A stretch of DNA of 64,000 nt from Pectobacterium wasabiae CFBP 3304 (GCF_001742185.1 NZ_CP015750.1:3596001-3660000), one strand, 5' to 3'; positions 54,636 through 63,165 are shown, numbered from the stretch's first letter. Program-made: numbers and translations. The notes: generated by a model from the letters alone, not told the origin.

Positions 54636-55494
54636 CAGCCCTGTGCCTGATGACTTTCTTTATGATGTATTTTTCTGTCACATTCCGTGCAGTAAATGTT
54701 TTAGTTATTTCAAGGGTTACAGAGAAAAGGTCGTCGCTTGAGATCGCGCCCTCCGCTTGTCGAACTTTCGCAAGAAACTCAAAGTCGTTAAGAAGGACAG
54801 AATGTTCCTCATTGTTATACTCCATTCGCCACCCCTTCTCACTCTGAAAGTTGACCTGGGTAAACTTAACGTTAACTTCGCGGATTTCTATTTCTTTTTG
54901 TAGCAGAGTTCCCCGAGGAAGTGGTTTAACTTCTTCAGTCTGCCCGCCTTCTAGTCGAATCACCACTTCATCATTTTCATTTAAAATTTTGAAGACAGGA
55001 TCCTCTTTACCTTCTAGTGGAGTTTGAATCACTGATATCAGCGCATCACGAATTGTAGGATCTGTCACTAAAGCTGCTACAGGCGTGGGGCATTCAATTT
55101 CTTCACCCTCTAGTTCCAGTATGGTGGTTTGAGTTCCAGCTTTTCGTGTCATAGTGATGACCCTTGAGCTACCCAGTTGCCGGATTAAGGAGAGGGCGCT
55201 AGCACCACCAGCAGCACCAACAGCACCAGTTATCCCTATAGTTCTTAGAACATCGATTGCATCTGGAAGCAATTGAATAATTGTGTATGCAATGCCAAGG
55301 GAACCCGCTTCAGCAGGGTTGGTTACTAACACCTTTACCGACTTCTGCCCATCATTTAAAAGGTCATCGGCTTTAGTGATTAGCTTTGTCATAGACAAAA
55401 TAGAATTACCAAGAGTTTCAGCATCAATAGCATGATGGGATAGCTCATTATCGTCAGCATCATAAAACACTTTAAACGAAGTAGTTTGTTCCAT
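54613..55494 (-). CDS. Large protein of the antisense accessory operon (first gene)
   Basis: A 293-residue protein. A beta-rich N-terminal part (TSFKVFYDADDNELSHHAIDAETLGNSILSMTKLI in part) is followed by a hydrophobic glycine/alanine segment (IQLLPDAIDVLRTIGITGAVGAAGGASALSL, residues ~93-123) and a beta-rich C-terminal region. The N-terminal 'DAETLGNSILSM' pattern recurs, as I recall, in uncharacterised prophage accessory proteins. With two membrane partners it could be a lysogenic exclusion or defence module; this is inference from position and layout. Confidence 0.65.
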   Translation of the reverse strand: MEQTTSFKVFYDADDNELSHHAIDAETLGNSILSMTKLITKADDLLNDGQKSVKVLVTNPAEAGSLGIAYTIIQLLPDAIDVLRTIGITGAVGAAGGASALSLIRQLGSSRVITMTRKAGTQTTILELEGEEIECPTPVAALVTDPTIRDALISVIQTPLEGKEDPVFKILNENDEVVIRLEGGQTEEVKPLPRGTLLQKEIEIREVNVKFTQVNFQSEKGWRMEYNNEEHSVLLNDFEFLAKVRQAEGAISSDDLFSVTLEITKTFTARNVTEKYIIKKVIRHRADASRRII

Positions 55495-55708
55495 TTCTAA
55501 CCCTTATCATTTTCGTTATAAAAACACATGCAATCCATATAGTTAGCATTGGAACTGAATTTGTTTGGTTGCTGTATGTATTTTGTGGTTTTTAAAATAC
55601 ATCTCTTCATATTAAAAATCATTAACGCGTACGCAAAAACTTAGTTATTGTGATAAGTGTGGTCACATGGCACGAAAGCTTACCCCTGTTGTTATCTTTT
55701 GGTTTAAG

Positions 55709-55740
55709 CATAAAAAAAGCCACTATTGCAGTAGTGGCTT
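55709..55740 (-). terminator. Terminator of the 39-residue gene
   Basis: Stem aagccacta/tagtggctt with a 6-base loop. On the minus strand it is followed by TTTTTTTATG. It lies 20 bases after the small gene's stop. Confidence 0.8.
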
Positions 55741-55760
55741 TGGGTAGAAATGCGACGATC

Positions 55761-55880
55761 TTAGTTTGGTGTTGAACGACGATGGGGTTTAACTTTCGTG
55801 CCATCTGCTTTCGTGTAGCCAGGAACAACTACGATTTTCTTGTTCTGGACTCCACCTTTGGATGTTTTGGTCTTAGCCAA
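55761..55880 (-). CDS. 39-residue basic protein with a GYTKADGTKVKPHRRS motif
   Basis: A small gene with a TTG start at 55880, an excellent ribosome site (GAGAGGTG, six bases before the start) and its own terminator. The product is very basic, with no membrane segment (MAKTKTSKGG..., then VVVPGYTKADG, KVKPHRRSTPN). The G-x-T-x-x-DGT-x-V-x-PH-x-RS-x-P pattern recurs in small bacterial proteins of unknown role. It is upstream of, and in the same direction as, the three-gene operon. Function unknown. Confidence 0.7.
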   Translation of the reverse strand: MAKTKTSKGGVQNKKIVVVPGYTKADGTKVKPHRRSTPN

Positions 55881-56219
55881 AATAATCACCTCTCAGTAAT
55901 ATATGGAAGTGCAGCGGGATGCTGCGTACGTTTGACATCCTTGTTAAGTCTTGCTCCTATGCCAACTACATTATGTTGTGTTGTTTTTTATTTCAATGAC
56001 ACAATATGTATGATAATTGATGTGCGTCAAAGACAGTTATTCAAGACCATAAGCTGCGCTAATTCATAGCCTTTTTATTTCTTGTAAATCACTTGTACCG
56101 CCCGCGTTTTTCAGCGCAAATAAAGAAGTAAATCGGTTTAATAAGTTGTGATAATTCCTCTATGTACACTTTACTTGTCCGAGTGACACATAAACTGCGC
56201 ATATCAAAGAGGGATACAC
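55881..56219. promoter_or_regulatory. Divergent region between the small gene and the nuclease gene
   Basis: 339 bases without a gene, A+T-rich. It should hold a promoter for the small gene (minus) and one for the nuclease (plus). A TTGTCC and a CATATC lie upstream of the nuclease but with a poor spacing, so no promoter is asserted. Confidence 0.35.
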
Positions 56220-57074
56220 ATGAAACTGAACTTCATCAAACTGCTTCCAGCCCTGTTACTTGGGGCGTGCTCAACGCATCAACCGCAAGAAACAGCCGAA
56301 CAGCCTCAGACTGAAATCACAGCGCCTGCACCAGCTCGTCAGGCTGCTGTTGCATCTGTCGCGGCAGTGTCGAAAGATAACTGTCTCGTGGGTTGCCCGG
56401 TAGGCGGCAGTTCCCAGACTCTGGTCCGTGATGCATATACGCTGAATAACAACGCCTCTACTCGTTTCGCGAACTGGGTAGCGTATAAAATGACGTCAGC
56501 AACTCAGGCAAGCGGCCGTTCACGCACATGGCGTCAAGACCCTGATTTGCCTGCTGCTGATACGCTGGCACCAGCAGCATACACTGGCGCTAATGCGGCC
56601 ATTGCTGTTGACCGAGGTCACCAGGCTCCATTGGCTGGGCTCGGGGGCTCGTCAGACTGGCAGTCTTTAAATTATTTATCGAACATCACGCCGCAGAAGG
56701 CGGATTTAAACCAGGGCGCGTGGGTGCGCTTAGAAGACAAGGAACGGGCTTTGTCGAATAGTAAAACTGTCTACACAGTCACTGGCCCACTGTTTGAGCG
56801 CAATATTGCTACATTACCTAATGCGCCAGCAGTTCAAATCCCTAGCGGTTACTGGAAAATCTTGTTTACTGGTTCAAGCCCTGCGGATGGGAAATACGCG
56901 GCGTTCATCATGGATCAAAACACACCACGCAACGCGAATTTCTGTAATTTCCAAGTGACGGTTAGTCAAATCGAACAGAAGACAGGCTTAAACATCTGGT
57001 CATCGCTTCCTGCGAATGTAGCCAACACAATCAAAGCGCAGAAAGGTTCGCTCGGTAGCGACCTCGGCTGTTAA
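56220..57074 (+). CDS. Lipoprotein DNA/RNA non-specific endonuclease (Serratia nuclease family)
   Basis: A 284-residue protein. The lipobox LLGAC puts the lipidated cysteine at 17; a proline/glutamine-rich linker follows. The rest is a close relative of Serratia marcescens extracellular nuclease: NCLVGCPVGGSS, AYTLNNNASTRFANWVAYKM in part, then DRGHQAPLAGLG with catalytic His134, and NYLSNITPQKADLNQGAWVRLED in part. The Serratia enzyme is freely secreted; this one should be anchored to the envelope. It has its own upstream region and terminator, so it is an independent accessory gene in the late region. Confidence 0.9.
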   Translation: MKLNFIKLLPALLLGACSTHQPQETAEQPQTEITAPAPARQAAVASVAAVSKDNCLVGCPVGGSSQTLVRDAYTLNNNASTRFANWVAYKMTSATQASGRSRTWRQDPDLPAADTLAPAAYTGANAAIAVDRGHQAPLAGLGGSSDWQSLNYLSNITPQKADLNQGAWVRLEDKERALSNSKTVYTVTGPLFERNIATLPNAPAVQIPSGYWKILFTGSSPADGKYAAFIMDQNTPRNANFCNFQVTVSQIEQKTGLNIWSSLPANVANTIKAQKGSLGSDLGC

Positions 57075-57108
57075 TACCGCTCAGTAGTAACTAATCAATA
57101 AATCACAT

Positions 57109-57140
57109 AGCCCGCTGTAAGTAAGCGGCGGGCTTTCTTT
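57109..57140 (+). terminator. Terminator of the nuclease gene
   Basis: Stem agcccgc/gcgggct with an extended inner pairing and a ttcttt tail, 35 bases after the nuclease stop. It separates the nuclease from the holin gene. Confidence 0.75.
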
Positions 57141-57182
57141 ACCCTTAAATCACACAGCGCCGACCATCAGGGAGGTGGAGAC

Positions 57183-57527
57183 ATGAAAATGCAAAACAAT
57201 ATTCACACCTGGGCTGACCTATGGGAGCTATTCCGCGCTTGGTGGAATGGTGATGTTCCTATGGGAGGCGTACTGCTCTCAATCGTAGTGACTGGTCTAC
57301 GCGTGGCGTATACAGGCGGCGGATGGCGAAAAATGATGTTGGAAGCTGCGTTATGCGGTGCTCTCACACTGACAGTGGTTTCCGCTCTGGAATATTATGA
57401 CCTGCCGAAGAGCCTCACGATGGCGATCGGTGGGAGTATCGGATTCATTGGCGTTGAGCAGATTCGAGCTGTAGCGCTACGGTTTCTGGGTAATCGTTTT
57501 GGGGGTGGCAATGCAGATCAGCGCTAA
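57183..57527 (+). CDS. Prophage holin (lambda-type superfamily III-like)
   Basis: A 114-residue protein with about three membrane segments (VPMGGVLLSIVVTGLRVAY, MMLEAALCGALTLTVVSAL, LTMAIGGSIGFIGVEQI). It matches the 'phage holin, lambda family' layout. It sets lysis timing. Its 3' end overlaps the lysozyme start by 17 bases. Confidence 0.82.
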   Translation: MKMQNNIHTWADLWELFRAWWNGDVPMGGVLLSIVVTGLRVAYTGGGWRKMMLEAALCGALTLTVVSALEYYDLPKSLTMAIGGSIGFIGVEQIRAVALRFLGNRFGGGNADQR

Positions 57528-57951
57528 CGGTATCAACCTCATTAAACAGTTTGAGAGCTGTGAACTGACGGCCTATCAAGATGTCGTGGGTGTGTGGACA
57601 ATCGGCTATGGCTGGACGCAGTCGGTTGATGGAAAACCCATTCGTCGCGGTATGACGATAGGCGCAGCCACTGCTGATCGGCTACTAAAAACTGGCGTTG
57701 TGCAGTACGAGCAGGCGGTGAATCAACTGGTGCGAGTCCCTGTCAATCAGAATCAGTTCGATGCGCTAGTGTCGTTCGCGTACAACCTGGGTATTCGCTC
57801 TTTATCAACATCCACTCTGCTGAAAAAGCTGAATGCCGGTGATTATGCTGGCGCTGCTGACGAGTTCCCGCGTTGGAATAAAGCTGGCGGGAAAGTTCTG
57901 ACTGGACTCACTCGGCGGCGCGAGGCGGAGCGTGCTCTGTTTTTGTCGTGA
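57511..57951 (+). CDS. Prophage lysozyme (GH24, T4-type)
   Basis: A 146-residue endolysin from the ATG at 57511 (gggggtggca upstream). The catalytic triad has T4 lysozyme spacing: E15, D24 and T30 in IKQFESCELTAYQDVVGVWT. There is no signal-anchor, so export depends on the holin. It degrades murein between NAM and NAG. Confidence 0.92.
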   Translation: MQISANGINLIKQFESCELTAYQDVVGVWTIGYGWTQSVDGKPIRRGMTIGAATADRLLKTGVVQYEQAVNQLVRVPVNQNQFDALVSFAYNLGIRSLSTSTLLKKLNAGDYAGAADEFPRWNKAGGKVLTGLTRRREAERALFLS

Positions 57952-58478
57952 ACATCGTCACGAATTGGAAAATAGCCACTGGCACGCTGGTGGTTGGAAT
58001 CATTACTGGCGGCGCATTCTGCTGGTGGATCACATCAACGAGTTATGACGCTGATATAGCGACACTGAAAACTGAACATGCTCTGGTGGTGAAATCCGTA
58101 TCAGATAAAGCGGCAGAAGATAGTGAAGCAGCTCGCAGTCGTGAGCATGGTTTTCAGCAGCAAATAGCAGCGCTGGACACTGAGCACACAAAGGAACGGG
58201 AAGATGCGAAACGTGAAAATGAGCGTCTGCGTAATGATATTGTCAGCGGCAAGCGTCGCGTGCAGTTCGCCAGTGCAGCCCTTGCAACCTGTGAGCAATC
58301 AGCGGGAGCGGTACGCAGCGCCGGCAGCATGGGCAATGCAACCGCCGTCAAACTCTCTGCAACTGCTGGCAGAAACATTCTCGATATCAGAGCCGGAATA
58401 AAGGACGATCAGGCAAAGCTGGTTTACCTTCACGGGTATATTCGAGCGCTACAGCAGCAGGGCGTCATCGCCAACTAA
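57948..58478 (+). CDS. Prophage Rz inner-membrane spanin
   Basis: A 176-residue protein: one N-terminal membrane span (around residues 8-28) and a long coiled coil (about 35-100, rich in E, K and R), ending LVYLHGYIRALQQQG. Overlaps the lysozyme gene by four bases. Works with the lipoprotein nested in it. Confidence 0.85.
   Translation: MNIVTNWKIATGTLVVGIITGGAFCWWITSTSYDADIATLKTEHALVVKSVSDKAAEDSEAARSREHGFQQQIAALDTEHTKEREDAKRENERLRNDIVSGKRRVQFASAALATCEQSAGAVRSAGSMGNATAVKLSATAGRNILDIRAGIKDDQAKLVYLHGYIRALQQQGVIAN
58204..58401 (+). CDS. Prophage Rz1 lipoprotein nested in Rz
   Basis: A 65-residue protein in the +1 frame of Rz. The signal ends in the lipobox SVAC with lipid cysteine at 20, followed by SSPVQPLQPVSNQ. 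Proline-containing, short and nested, as usual for o-spanins. Confidence 0.72.
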   Translation: MRNVKMSVCVMILSAASVACSSPVQPLQPVSNQRERYAAPAAWAMQPPSNSLQLLAETFSISEPE

Positions 58479-58534
58479 TTAACGGCTTGCAAGCGTACGT
58501 GCGGGAACAGTAACTTGAATAAAATTATTAATAA

Positions 58535-58939
58535 TCATAGCCCTGTAACAAGAGAACATTGCTTGACGACCCACCAGTCACGGGCCACAAGCACCCAAGA
58601 ACCTGGTGCCAAGGGAAGCCCGCGCTTGTTAATCTGCTGAAACATCTCGTATTCGGTGTCAGACACTTTCTGTTGGAAGAAAATCGCATAGTCAATGGCG
58701 AGGTCACTTGGGGTAGGGTTATAGCCATCAGGACTCATCTTGGAGGCCATTGAAACATAACGACTCAGCGCAAGCTTCATAACCTGAACTGTATTGTCAG
58801 CCATCATTATATTGGCGATATACGCACATTGGTTGATTGATTGCACTTGCTGATACTCAGCCATACTCACGCCTTCAGCATTCACTGCGCCAGAAGAAGC
58901 GATGATAAGTGGCACGGCGGTTAAAAAATTAGTTTTCAC
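58535..58939 (-). CDS. Secreted accessory protein of unknown function
   Basis: A 134-residue precursor from the GTG at 58939 (gaggtctctttt upstream). The signal peptide ends near NAEG (KTNFLTAVPLIIASSGAVNA). The mature part (QVQSINQCAYIANIMMADNTVQVMK..., MFQQINKRGLPLAPGSW) is helical with two cysteines. It lies after the lysis genes on the opposite strand, a common place for lysogenic conversion genes. No family recognised. Five perfect 7-bp repeats lie 64-98 bases upstream of its start. Confidence 0.6.
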   Translation of the reverse strand: MKTNFLTAVPLIIASSGAVNAEGVSMAEYQQVQSINQCAYIANIMMADNTVQVMKLALSRYVSMASKMSPDGYNPTPSDLAIDYAIFFQQKVSDTEYEMFQQINKRGLPLAPGSWVLVARDWWVVKQCSLVTGL

Positions 58940-59002
58940 AAAAGAGACCTCAGCATTAGGGAGGGTTAAGTTAGCATTCGCTTCATGATCGTGGAAGTGT
59001 GT

Positions 59003-59044
59003 ATGACGGATGACGGATGACGGATGACGGATGACGGATGAAGG
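59003..59044. repeat. 7-bp tandem repeat (atgacgg), five perfect copies plus one variant
   Basis: atgacgg repeated five times exactly at 59003-59037, then atgaagg. It lies upstream of the secreted-protein gene (minus strand). Since seven is not a multiple of three, copy-number change would shift any frame crossing it, and would change spacing in a promoter or leader. Confidence 0.85.
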
Positions 59045-59285
59045 TTGTGCCTTGATCTGATTCGTTATGTTTAGGCAACTGCGCGGCCACTGCGGAGTGT
59101 GGCAAGTATTCACTGAGTGCCTGTGATAATGTCGAAATGTGGTGAATGCGCAAACTGGTGCGGTATTGTGGGAAGTTACGCGGTTAGTAGCATAAGGCAC
59201 GTTTACTATTGTATTTGATCTTGGTTAATAAGCTTATCTTTGGATTTTCCGATACTAGTTCTTCATTTCAATGGAGAAATAGTGA

Positions 59286-59645
59286 ATGTCAAAAAAAACC
59301 ACAATTTTATACTATGTGATGGTCACCTTCGATATAACTGTCGGCGATAAATCGAACATCTATAGTGAGGTTTCAGATCTACTTGAAAAAAATGGACTTA
59401 CTAAGGATTGCGATGGAAATGAGCTTCCCGAAAACGTTTACTTTGGAACAAGAAAAGCTGAAATCACTTACGAAGGTGAGGTGCTTACCCAGGAAGATAT
59501 AAAAGCCAGAGGGGTAAGGATAACTAAGCGTTATTATGATCTCTTGAAGGAGTTTTTTAACGAGAAAAAAATCAAATACAAGATATTCATTACTGCTAGC
59601 CGTAAATCGACCACAGCCATCCGATATACAATTTCTAAAAAATAA
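59286..59645 (+). CDS. Accessory phage protein of unknown function
   Basis: A 119-residue, lysine-rich protein with alternating strands (TILYYVMVTFDITVG, KYKIFITASRKSTTAIRYTIS) around a helical middle. No domain recognised. It has its own terminator and is A+T-rich, so it may be an independent gene carried by the prophage. Confidence 0.55.
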   Translation: MSKKTTILYYVMVTFDITVGDKSNIYSEVSDLLEKNGLTKDCDGNELPENVYFGTRKAEITYEGEVLTQEDIKARGVRITKRYYDLLKEFFNEKKIKYKIFITASRKSTTAIRYTISKK

Positions 59646-59680
59646 CACAAGCTGCCAATGGGCGTTTTTTCCACAATCAC

Positions 59681-59709
59681 AGCCCCAGCATCTGCTGGGG
59701 CTTTTTGTT
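59681..59709 (+). terminator. Terminator after the accessory gene
   Basis: A perfect 10-bp stem (agccccagca/tgctggggct) with a 2-base loop and ttttgttt following, 35 bases after the stop. Confidence 0.88.
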
Positions 59710-59732
59710 TACACAATCGTTTACGGCGAGGT

Positions 59733-59825
59733 ATGAACAATGAGCTATCAACGAAGCTGGTTTATCTGCATAAGTACATCAGATTGCTACAGATGCAGGG
59801 GTGCTTGAAAAGCAACCACCCCTAA
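59733..59825 (+). pseudogene. Remnant of an Rz 3' end
   Basis: A 30-residue frame, MNNELSTKLVYLHKYIRLLQ..., that matches the last residues of the Rz protein 1.3 kb upstream (AKLVYLHGYIRALQQQG). It has a gcgaggt site, so it may be translated. It most likely marks the end of an older lysis cassette, with the genes between inserted later. Confidence 0.6.
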
Positions 59826-59838
59826 TGGCAGAGGATAA

Positions 59839-60279
59839 TTAATAGGAAATTCGACCAACTGACTTTAAAGATTTCAAGACGGAGGCAGTGATTTCTAAAA
59901 ACAGTGAACTGTCATTGTAATCGTAGCTAGGATTAGGCTTGTATTCGTCAACGTAAACCAAGGCGTTCTTCCCCAAAAAAAAGCAGGTAGTTTCTTTGAG
60001 GCAATCCCCATCATCATACTCACCAGTGAATTTCAAAAGAGGAACATCGTTAATGACAATTAATCGCTCTTTAAATGTTATTTCTATGTCATAGATATCT
60101 ATTTTTAGCGTGATTAAACCATCAGTGTTTTGGTCTAGTGAAAATGCTGACTTTTGAAAATCACTTGCGTTCATTGAATCAATCAGTTCTTTTTTTAAAT
60201 TAGATGCAACCTCATCTAATTTTTTCTTATGCTCCACACATCGAATTACCTTTCTAACATCTAAATATTTTTCGTACAT
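59839..60279 (-). CDS. Accessory protein of unknown function
   Basis: A 146-residue protein of mixed strands and helices (LITLKIDIYDIEITFKERLIVIND..., CFFLGKNALVYVDEY). A+T-rich, on the opposite strand to the late genes, between the Rz remnant and the HNH gene. No family recognised; possibly another lysogenic gene. Confidence 0.55.
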   Translation of the reverse strand: MYEKYLDVRKVIRCVEHKKKLDEVASNLKKELIDSMNASDFQKSAFSLDQNTDGLITLKIDIYDIEITFKERLIVINDVPLLKFTGEYDDGDCLKETTCFFLGKNALVYVDEYKPNPSYDYNDSSLFLEITASVLKSLKSVGRISY

Positions 60280-60343
60280 GTGTTTATCCTAAATTGTTAG
60301 ATGAAATTTGATTATAACAATAGCTATTGTTGAGAGTGTGACC

Positions 60344-60694
60344 ATGCCAGCAAGAATACCCCGCGCATGTCGTAAGCACGGCTGCGGAAGCACAACAACA
60401 GACCGCTCAGGTTACTGTGAGCAACACCGCAACACTGGATGGGAATCCCATCAGCAGGGTAAGAACCGGCACGAACGTGGTTACGGTAATGATTGGACAA
60501 TCAGACGCGCACGCATACTGCAACGCGATAATCATCTATGTCAGGAATGTCTACGTAATGGTAGAGCAGTAGCGGCTAAGACGGTTGATCATATCAAAGC
60601 CAAGGCGCATGGGGGAACAGATGATGATTCAAACCTTGAAAGCCTGTGCTGGCCGTGTCATCGCACCAAAACCGGACGCGAACGGCTCAAGTGA
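60344..60694 (+). CDS. HNH endonuclease next to terminase
   Basis: A 116-residue protein with two zinc-knuckle cysteine pairs (CRKHGCGS, CQECLRNG, then CWPCH) and the HNH core VDHIKAKAHGGTDDDSNLESLC. HNH proteins beside terS/terL are needed for DNA packaging cleavage in HK97-type phages. The ATG at 60344 gives MPARIPRACRKHG, typical of the family. Confidence 0.9.
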   Translation: MPARIPRACRKHGCGSTTTDRSGYCEQHRNTGWESHQQGKNRHERGYGNDWTIRRARILQRDNHLCQECLRNGRAVAAKTVDHIKAKAHGGTDDDSNLESLCWPCHRTKTGRERLK

Positions 60695-60831
60695 TAGCGA
60701 TTCTCATCAGAGGGGAGGGGGAGGGTAAATCTCTACATCCCTGCGCCCTAAGTACCGCCGCCTAGGTCAGATTTTTACGCGCCTGAAATAAGGAATTTTT
60801 TTTCGACAATTTTTAACATTTGGAGCCTCTC

Positions 60832-60930
60832 ATGGGAACCTCGATTCGGGCGTCCGGTGGGGGGAGAAAACAGAAGGTCGGGACTAAAAATAAAAGCAGT
60901 CTGACCAGAATTGCACCTCCCCGGAACTAA
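60832..60930 (+). CDS. Small ORF encoding the N-terminal part of TerS, separated by a frame change
   Basis: A 32-residue frame (MGTSIRASGGGRKQKV... SLTRIAPPRN) that stops at TAA sharing a base with the next ATG. Basic N-terminus and position match the start of P27-type small terminases. In the -1 frame, the bases around 60916-60932 read APPPELMSD, which is the expected continuation. Confidence 0.5.
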   Translation: MGTSIRASGGGRKQKVGTKNKSSLTRIAPPRN

Positions 60931-61286
60931 TGAGCGATACAGCAATTCGGATGTGGAAAACTCAGAGCAAAATCCTGATCGAGCGAGGTACGTTTGAACT
61001 TGAAGATGCTCCGCTATTGCTGGCGTACTGCAATTCCTTTCATTTAATGATTACAGCGGAAAAGGTCATTACTAAGCAGGCCGAGATTGATTTGGAAAAT
61101 ATGGGGCTCGCTGATCTTGGCGGAACTGGTGGATTAAAGAAACACCCGGCAGTAGCTGTTCGTAATGATTGTGTTTCACAACTTGCCCGCCTGGGTTCTT
61201 TGCTTGGCCTTGACCCACTCAGCCGTATCAGAATGATTGGCGGCACGGAAGGCGATGAAGAAGAGAATGAATTCGATGAGTTTTAA
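60930..61286 (+). CDS. Terminase small subunit, P27 family (lacking its N-terminus)
   Basis: A 118-residue protein ([26 protein letters not shown]...) that matches the body of P27-family small terminases, which recognise phage DNA for packaging. The usual N-terminal basic segment is in another frame just upstream. The end [14 protein letters not shown] is acidic as usual. It lies two bases before terL. Confidence 0.82.
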   Translation: MSDTAIRMWKTQSKILIERGTFELEDAPLLLAYCNSFHLMITAEKVITKQAEIDLENMGLADLGGTGGLKKHPAVAVRNDCVSQLARLGSLLGLDPLSRIRMIGGTEGDEEENEFDEF

Positions 61287-61288
61287 TT

Positions 61289-63010
61289 ATGGCCTCATAC
61301 CCGAACGTGAATGCCGCCCAGCAATACGCTCGGGAGGTGATTAGCGGAAAAATACCAGCCTGTAAATATGTGATTGCAGCATGCCAACGCCATTTTAATG
61401 ATATTGAAAAAGCAAAAAATAAAAACTGGCCGTACCGCTTTGACAGAGACAAGGCTGAACGGGCATGCCGATTTATCCAGTGTTTACCGCACACAAGCGG
61501 TAAGTGGGCAAAGCAAAAATTAAAGATCACCCTGGAGCCTTGGCAGCAGTTTATTTTCTGCATGGTGTTCGGTTGGGTTAAGAAAAAAAACAAGATGCGC
61601 CGGTTTCGTGAGGCGTATACAGAGGTTCCCCGTAAAAACGGTAAATCCCTGTTTGCTGCTGGCGTCGGTACGTTTATGTTTTGCGCCGATGATGAATACG
61701 GTGCCGAAGTGTATTGCGGGGCAACTACTGAGCGGCAGGCGTGGAAGGTTTTCCGTCCCGCGTTACTGATGGCTCAGAAACTCCCAAATTTACGTAAACG
61801 GTTTCAGATCAAACCGTGGGCAAAAAAAATGACCCGCCCAGACGGATCGGTGTTTGAACCGATTATCGGTGATCCGGGTGATGGTGACTCTCCATCGTGC
61901 GCATTGATTGACGAATATCACGAGCATGCGACGGACACTCAGTACACCACAATGACAACGGGCATGGGGGCAAGAACGCAGCCGTTGGCATGGATAATTA
62001 CGACTGCCGGATTTTCTCTCGAATGTCCCTGCTATGAAAAGCGGCGTCAGGTGGCTGAGATGCTGGATGATGTTATTCCGAACGAGGAACTGTTTGGCAT
62101 CATCTATACCTTGGATGACGGGGATGACTGGACCAAGCCGGAGGCATTAGCCAAGGCAAATCCCAATATGGGGATATCGGTCGAAGAAGATTATTTATTG
62201 GCACAGCAGCGGCTAGCAATCGATGTTCCATCCCAAACCAATAAGATAAAAACCAAGCACTTTAATCTGTGGGTTTCAGCAAAATCGGCATATTTCAATC
62301 TCGAAAAGTGGAAAGCATGTGCTGATACGTCATTAAAGATAAGTGATTTTTACGGTGAGGAGAGCCATTTAGGTATCGACCTGGCATCCAAGCTGGATTT
62401 GAACTGTGTTTGCCCTGTTTTTACCCGCGAGATAGAGGGGCGTACGCATTATTTTTGTGTTGGCGCTCAGTTTTGGGTTCCTGAAGATACCGTTTTTTCT
62501 CCTGATCCAAAACTGAAACGTACCTCCGATCGCTATCAAAAGTTCGTGAATATGGGGAAACTCATCTCCACAGACGGCGCAGAGGTTGATAACAGACAAA
62601 TATTTGAACACATTGTCTCAATGAATGAGACGGTTAAAGTTATGAGTACCCCGATAGACCCACACGGTGCAACCAGTCTTTCTCACTCGCTGGCTGATGA
62701 GGGACTCGGTCCTATCACAATCATTCAGAACTACACCAACATGAGTTCACCGATGAAAGAGCTAGAAGCAGCTATCGCATCTGGTCGATTTCATCATGAT
62801 GGGAACCCCGTCATGACATGGTGTATCAGCAACGTTGTAGGGAAGACCATTCCAGGCAGTGATGATGTCGTTCGCCCAACGAAAGAAGGCGATGAAAATA
62901 AAATCGATGGCGCAGTCGCGCTCATAATGGCAATCGGTCGGGCAATGTTGAATGAGCCTAAAGATTTCCTTTCCACTCTCGATCCTGATGAAGACCTGTT
63001 AATGCTATGA
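61289..63010 (+). CDS. Terminase large subunit
   Basis: A 573-residue packaging motor and nuclease. The ATPase has Walker A VPRKNGKS (residues 113-120) and Walker [11 protein letters not shown] (D208, E209). The C-terminal nuclease has acidic residues in [14 protein letters not shown] and later [12 protein letters not shown]97-type family. It overlaps the next small gene by four bases. Confidence 0.95.
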   Translation: MASYPNVNAAQQYAREVISGKIPACKYVIAACQRHFNDIEKAKNKNWPYRFDRDKAERACRFIQCLPHTSGKWAKQKLKITLEPWQQFIFCMVFGWVKKKNKMRRFREAYTEVPRKNGKSLFAAGVGTFMFCADDEYGAEVYCGATTERQAWKVFRPALLMAQKLPNLRKRFQIKPWAKKMTRPDGSVFEPIIGDPGDGDSPSCALIDEYHEHATDTQYTTMTTGMGARTQPLAWIITTAGFSLECPCYEKRRQVAEMLDDVIPNEELFGIIYTLDDGDDWTKPEALAKANPNMGISVEEDYLLAQQRLAIDVPSQTNKIKTKHFNLWVSAKSAYFNLEKWKACADTSLKISDFYGEESHLGIDLASKLDLNCVCPVFTREIEGRTHYFCVGAQFWVPEDTVFSPDPKLKRTSDRYQKFVNMGKLISTDGAEVDNRQIFEHIVSMNETVKVMSTPIDPHGATSLSHSLADEGLGPITIIQNYTNMSSPMKELEAAIASGRFHHDGNPVMTWCISNVVGKTIPGSDDVVRPTKEGDENKIDGAVALIMAIGRAMLNEPKDFLSTLDPDEDLLML

Positions 63011-63165
63011 AATCACTGATTACTGATGTTATCGGGCTAGCCGGTTTCGGTTCGCTTGCCGCAGGCGTGTATCTGCAATTTGGGCTGGCCGCAGCATTAA
63101 TTCTGTGTGGTGTTCTGTTGCTAATTTTTGCGCTGGCCGCCGCAAGGGGGAAAAATGCTACTTGA
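63007..63165 (+). CDS. Small hydrophobic protein between terL and portal
   Basis: A 52-residue protein that is almost all membrane segment (two hydrophobic stretches: [15 protein letters not shown] and [17 protein letters not shown]). Phages of the HK97 type often have such a gene here; its role is unknown. The start overlaps terL (ATGA) and the end overlaps the portal gene by 11 bases. Confidence 0.65.
   Translation: MKSLITDVIGLAGFGSLAAGVYLQFGLAAALILCGVLLLIFALAAARGKNAT

Noticed and set aside
58940..59200. An N-terminal extension of the secreted-protein gene through the 7-bp repeats
   Set aside because: The GTG at 58939 gives a proper signal peptide and ribosome site; the extension is low-complexity and unlike a protein.
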